Shown piece after piece: positions 61,087-64,000 of a stretch of 64,000 bases of DNA. The notes under the pieces are model-generated. The model searched no databases. It was not told the DNA's origin and was given only the letters and a program-made list of their open reading frames with translations. This DNA comes from DASZMX01 sp035551475. GTDB lineage: Bacteria; Verrucomicrobiota; Verrucomicrobiia; Limisphaerales; Palsa-1400. Each line of letters begins with the position of its first letter. Positions within the stretch are counted from its first letter, which is position 1. The stretch is from positions 1 to 64,000 of the forward strand of contig DASZMX010000037.1 in assembly GCA_035551475.1 (NCBI GenBank), in the 5' to 3' direction. A program made the position numbers and the translations under genes.

Positions 61087-62664
61087 GTGTTTAAGTTCGG
61101 GTCACAGCACAGTCAGCGAGGGCCGCTTTGTTTCGGCGGCCCTCGCGCCTTTTTGGGCGCAGCCCTTTGCGGCCTGGCGTTGGCGGCGCACGGCGCCAAT
61201 GTTCTCACCAATCCCGGCTTTGAGCTGGATGCGGCCGGTCAAAGCCAAAACCTGCTGGATTGGACTTGGTACGGGCAATCGTGGGGCAACACGTTCAACG
61301 AAACCGCTCCGGCCACTGCCCATAGCGGCAATAACTATTTCAAGGTTTTCCAGGGGTTTATCAACACCGTCAATTATAACGGAGCCTATCAGGATGTGTT
61401 GTCCGGCCCCGGCGCCGCCTACACCGCCAGCGGCTGGGCCTACACCGCCGCCTCGGACACCATGGGCGGCCAAAACGAAGCCTGGCTGGAAGTCTCTTTT
61501 CGCGACATCGCCGGCAATATTCTTGCGCTCTATCGTTCGCCCGTGATCACGACGAATGACATCGGAGCTGGACGCCTCCTGCCCGTCAACACTTGGGCCA
61601 AGCTTTCCGTCTCGAATTCCAACCAAAGCTCCATCCTCGTGGCGCCGGCCAACACCAGTTTCGCCCGCTTCCAGATCATGTTCCAAGGCGATGCTCACAA
61701 TTCGGGCGGCTCAATGTATTTTGACGATCTTAGTTTGAATCAGGTGAGCGGCGAGTCCTATGGGAATTGGAACATTGTCTGGGGTGACGAATTCACCGGC
61801 GCCACGCTGAACTCAAAGACGTGGAACTTCGACCTCGGCGCGGGCGGATGGGGCAACAACGAATTGGAATATTACACGAGCTCGGCCCAAAACGCGTATG
61901 TGTCCAACGGATTGCTCCATATCGTCGCTTTGCAGCAATCCATCAACGGCAGCAGTTACACTTCGGCGCGACTCAAATCCGAAGGTCTCTACGCCCGCCA
62001 ATACGGACGGTTCGAATGGCGCGCGCGATTGCCGGCGGGCATCGGTTTCTGGCCTGCCTTATGGATGCTCGGCGCCAATATCGGTTCGGCCGGCTGGCCG
62101 GCCTGTGGCGAAATCGATGTCATGGAAAATAGCGGTTCCGACCTCACGCACGTGCAGGGCAGCCTCCACTCCGGCAGCGACGAAACACAGGTGTATACGC
62201 TTCCCGAAGGTTCGGTCACCAACTTCCACACCTACACTCTGGACTGGTCATCGAATGCCATCAGCTTTTTTGTGGATGGAATCCGCTACCAAACGCAAAC
62301 CAACTGGAGCGGGCCGGCGGGAGCTTTTCCGGCGCCGTTCAACCAGCCTTTTTTCATCATTATGAATCTTGCGGTGGGCGGCAATTACGTGGGCAACCCG
62401 TCGCCGTCCGCCATCAATGGCAACGGCGGTTTTCCCGGCGATCTGCAAGTGGATTACGTGCGCGTCTATGACATCACGGCGCCGCTGCAGCTTTCCGCTG
62501 TCACGGCCCAGGCCAATGTCAGCATTTCATGGCCCACCAATATCGTATGCCATCTGCAAGCCTCGGCCTCTCCGAATGGCCCGTGGCAAAACGTGCTGGG
62601 CTCGGCCAATCCGCGTCTGGTTTTTCCGGGCGCCACCACGTTTTATCGTCTCGCTTCGCCTTAG
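61087..62664 (+). CDS. Secreted GH16 beta-glucanase (laminarinase-type) with N-terminal CBM4/9-like domain
   Basis: This 525-residue protein starts at GTG 61087, as no ATG is available; TTG 61153 is an alternative but gives a signal peptide without basic residues. The signal peptide is about 20-37 (AFLGAALCGLALAAHGA). A CBM4/9-like domain spans about 38-215 (NVLTNPGFELDAAGQ; GGSMYFDDLSLNQV). The GH16 domain (about 220-460) opens with WGDEFTGATLNSKTWN and WGNNELEYYT. The catalytic motif GEIDVMEN has Glu342, Asp344 and Glu347. The C-terminus ends FYRLASP. It is predicted to cleave beta-1,3 or beta-1,3/1,4-glucans outside the cell. A terminator-like hairpin overlaps its first 20 codons. Confidence 0.88.
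   Translation: MFKFGSQHSQRGPLCFGGPRAFLGAALCGLALAAHGANVLTNPGFELDAAGQSQNLLDWTWYGQSWGNTFNETAPATAHSGNNYFKVFQGFINTVNYNGAYQDVLSGPGAAYTASGWAYTAASDTMGGQNEAWLEVSFRDIAGNILALYRSPVITTNDIGAGRLLPVNTWAKLSVSNSNQSSILVAPANTSFARFQIMFQGDAHNSGGSMYFDDLSLNQVSGESYGNWNIVWGDEFTGATLNSKTWNFDLGAGGWGNNELEYYTSSAQNAYVSNGLLHIVALQQSINGSSYTSARLKSEGLYARQYGRFEWRARLPAGIGFWPALWMLGANIGSAGWPACGEIDVMENSGSDLTHVQGSLHSGSDETQVYTLPEGSVTNFHTYTLDWSSNAISFFVDGIRYQTQTNWSGPAGAFPAPFNQPFFIIMNLAVGGNYVGNPSPSAINGNGGFPGDLQVDYVRVYDITAPLQLSAVTAQANVSISWPTNIVCHLQASASPNGPWQNVLGSANPRLVFPGATTFYRLASP
61116..61154 (+). terminator. Rho-independent-type hairpin overlapping the GH16 start region
   Basis: A perfect 11-bp stem GCGAGGGCCGC (61116-61126) pairs with 61136-61146 around a 9-base loop, followed after three bases by TTTTT (61150-61154). 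It follows the prepilin stop by 36 bases and so looks like that gene's terminator, yet it lies inside the GH16 reading frame. Either GH16 starts at TTG 61153, or the hairpin controls read-through into GH16. Confidence 0.65.
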
Positions 62665-62697
62665 AAACCGCTTATCCTGCGTGGAGCATCCGATGCC

Positions 62698-64000
62698 ATG
62701 CGCGGCCCCTCCCAGTCAAACACCGAGCTAACGCCACGACGGCGGCGCGGCGCGAGTCTCGCGCTTCTTGTCTCCTTCCTCGGCGCCGCCTGCTCCCTCG
62801 CCGCGGAAGCCTCATCCGCCTTGCCCGAGCTGACCAATGCCGCCGCCGTGCGGAACCTCACCCCGGCCGAGGCCGCCCGCCAATATCCCGTGCATCTCAA
62901 AGGCATCCTGACTTTTTCGGATCAAAGCCAGTTTCTGCGTTTCGTCCAGGATGACACCGCCGGCATTTATTTCTTCGCCATGGATTCGATTTACGATCCG
63001 AATCTCAAAGCGGGCGATCGGGTGGAATTGCTGGGGCATTCCAACCGGGGCGAATACGCCCCCATTGTTGACGTGACCAACCTCATCCGTCTGGGCGAAG
63101 GCGTGTTCCCGCCGGCCAAGCCCGTGGGACTGGACCAACTGAGCAGCGGACAGGAGGACAGCCAGTTTCTGGAAATCCGCGGGCAGGTGCGCGCCGTGCG
63201 CTACGACGCGTGGCTGAAATACTATTTGATTGACATCGCGCGCGGCGATCAAAAAGCCACGGCCGTGATCAAACAGCTGCCCTGCCCCGCTGAGGACCTG
63301 GTGGACGCCATTGTGCTGGCGCGCGGCGTTTCGGCCACCCGATTCAATTTGCGCCGGCAGGCTTTCAACATCCGCATTCTGTCGCCGCGTCCTTCCGACC
63401 TGGTCGTGATCAAGCCACCCGCTGGCGACACTTTTGCCTCACCCGCGAAGGCGCGAATGATCAGCAGCCTGCTGCAATTCTCACCGCGCGGCACCTATGG
63501 GCATCGCGTGAAAGTTTCCGGCACAGTCATTTACCGCCAAATTCCCAACCTGCTTTACATCGAGGATGAGACCTCGGGCCTCGAAGTCCAAACTGTCTCC
63601 ATCGAAAACCTGCTCCCCGGCGATCACGTGGAGGCGCTGGGTTTTCCGTCCGTCGGCGCTTACAATCCCGTTTTGCAGGACGCTATGTTTCGCAAAACAT
63701 CTGTCGATCCCATCATTAAGCCCGAGGACGTCACGGCGGATGAGGCATTGTCAGGCCGGCATGATTGCCGATTGGTGCGGCTGAAAGCGGTGGTGTTGGA
63801 TCGCGCGCACCATAGCCAGGACCAATTTCTCCTGCTGCAATCCGGCGGGTTTATTTTCCACGCTTATCTCCAACGCAAAGGGCGCGGCACGGATTTCGCC
63901 TACCTGCAAAACGGCTGCACCGTGCGCATCACCGGGGTTTGCGTGATCGATCCAGGCGGCGAATGGCATGCCGGCGAAGATTGGCGCGCCAAATCGTTTC
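62698..64000 (+). CDS. N-terminal part of an OB-fold sensor protein, probably a histidine kinase; cut by window edge
   Basis: From ATG 62698, 434 codons are visible to the right edge with no stop. After a basic N-terminus and signal peptide (about 19-36: SLALLVSFLGAACSLAA) come OB-fold-like units: YPVHLKGILTFSDQSQFLRFVQDDTAGIYFF, LEIRGQVRAVRYDAWLKYYLIDIA, VKVSGTVIYRQIPNLLYIEDETSGLEVQ and LVRLKAVVLDRAHHSQDQFLLLQ. The same kind of units and the LT-(E/A)-(I/A)...YPVHVRG junction occur in the sensor part of the giant kinase at 23038-26166. A TM helix and kinase domain beyond the window are therefore likely but not seen. It is 33 bases after GH16 and possibly co-transcribed. Confidence 0.7.
   Translation, partial: MRGPSQSNTELTPRRRRGASLALLVSFLGAACSLAAEASSALPELTNAAAVRNLTPAEAARQYPVHLKGILTFSDQSQFLRFVQDDTAGIYFFAMDSIYDPNLKAGDRVELLGHSNRGEYAPIVDVTNLIRLGEGVFPPAKPVGLDQLSSGQEDSQFLEIRGQVRAVRYDAWLKYYLIDIARGDQKATAVIKQLPCPAEDLVDAIVLARGVSATRFNLRRQAFNIRILSPRPSDLVVIKPPAGDTFASPAKARMISSLLQFSPRGTYGHRVKVSGTVIYRQIPNLLYIEDETSGLEVQTVSIENLLPGDHVEALGFPSVGAYNPVLQDAMFRKTSVDPIIKPEDVTADEALSGRHDCRLVRLKAVVLDRAHHSQDQFLLLQSGGFIFHAYLQRKGRGTDFAYLQNGCTVRITGVCVIDPGGEWHAGEDWRAKSF

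Noticed and set aside
1..64000. tRNA, rRNA, CRISPR array, insertion sequence, prophage or biosynthetic cluster
   Set aside because: No cloverleaf, rRNA-like stretch, direct-repeat array, transposase, integrase or synthase motif was seen on either strand.

Overview
The window looks like chromosomal DNA of a Verrucomicrobiota bacterium, most likely near Pedosphaeraceae/Limisphaerales. I infer this from several signs: a Verru_Chthon-type pseudopilin cassette, repeated prepilin-like proteins with an H-X9-DG-type C-terminus, very large NHL/Ig-like secreted proteins, many secreted proteins ending in an FFR or FYR motif, and a sugar-degradation locus with an MFS importer and an XylR-type regulator but no SusC/SusD pair. 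By eye the DNA is GC-rich. Genes are densely packed, with many ATGA or TGATG start/stop overlaps, and no gene-free stretch exceeds 300 bases. I saw no rRNA, tRNA, CRISPR array, insertion sequence or phage gene.

Region 1 (1-10534, minus strand) reads right to left. It holds a small membrane protein, a BrnT/BrnA-like toxin-antitoxin pair behind a strong sigma70-like promoter, then a tight run of pseudopilin genes (GspG-like followed by D-, B-, C- and A-like cassette members), and finally a subtilisin-like protease that runs off the left edge. The antitoxin stop and the first pseudopilin start are one base apart.

Region 2 (10729-26166) holds a giant NHL/Ig-like surface protein, a secreted EF-hand protein divergent from a CpxRA-like two-component system, a 43-residue secreted peptide whose stop overlaps the start of a GH13 alpha-amylase, a GH130 enzyme, and a NarL/LuxR-type two-component system with a giant extracytoplasmic sensor kinase.

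Region 3 (26167-31413) holds an SGNH hydrolase with TPRs, a prepilin-like protein and a secreted protein. It contains four of five copies of a 16-base element, ACGYCRTTYGGGGGAT, each pointing at a downstream gene. The fifth lies before a glycosidase at 35093.

Region 4 (31412-49620) is a glycan-utilisation locus. In transcription order on the minus strand it encodes an AraC regulator, an MFS sugar porter, a DUF5107-TPR protein, an aldose-epimerase-like protein, GH36, GH97 and GH95 enzymes and two DUF5060-type GH5-like enzymes. A divergent XylR-type regulator faces the AraC gene. The enzymes suggest removal of alpha-galactosyl and fucosyl (or L-galactosyl) decorations plus backbone hydrolysis of a plant or algal polysaccharide.

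Region 5 (49846-64000) holds secreted glycan-binding and glycan-cleaving proteins (LamG/passenger-repeat protein, clan GH-D alpha-galactosidase, SGNH esterase, double-CBM6-like protein, GH16 glucanase). They are interleaved with two prepilin-like genes and strong intergenic hairpins. The region ends in the N-terminus of a second OB-fold sensor protein. Together the window looks like a polysaccharide-degradation and surface-attachment neighbourhood in which pseudopilins, secreted carbohydrate-active proteins and sensors are co-arranged.
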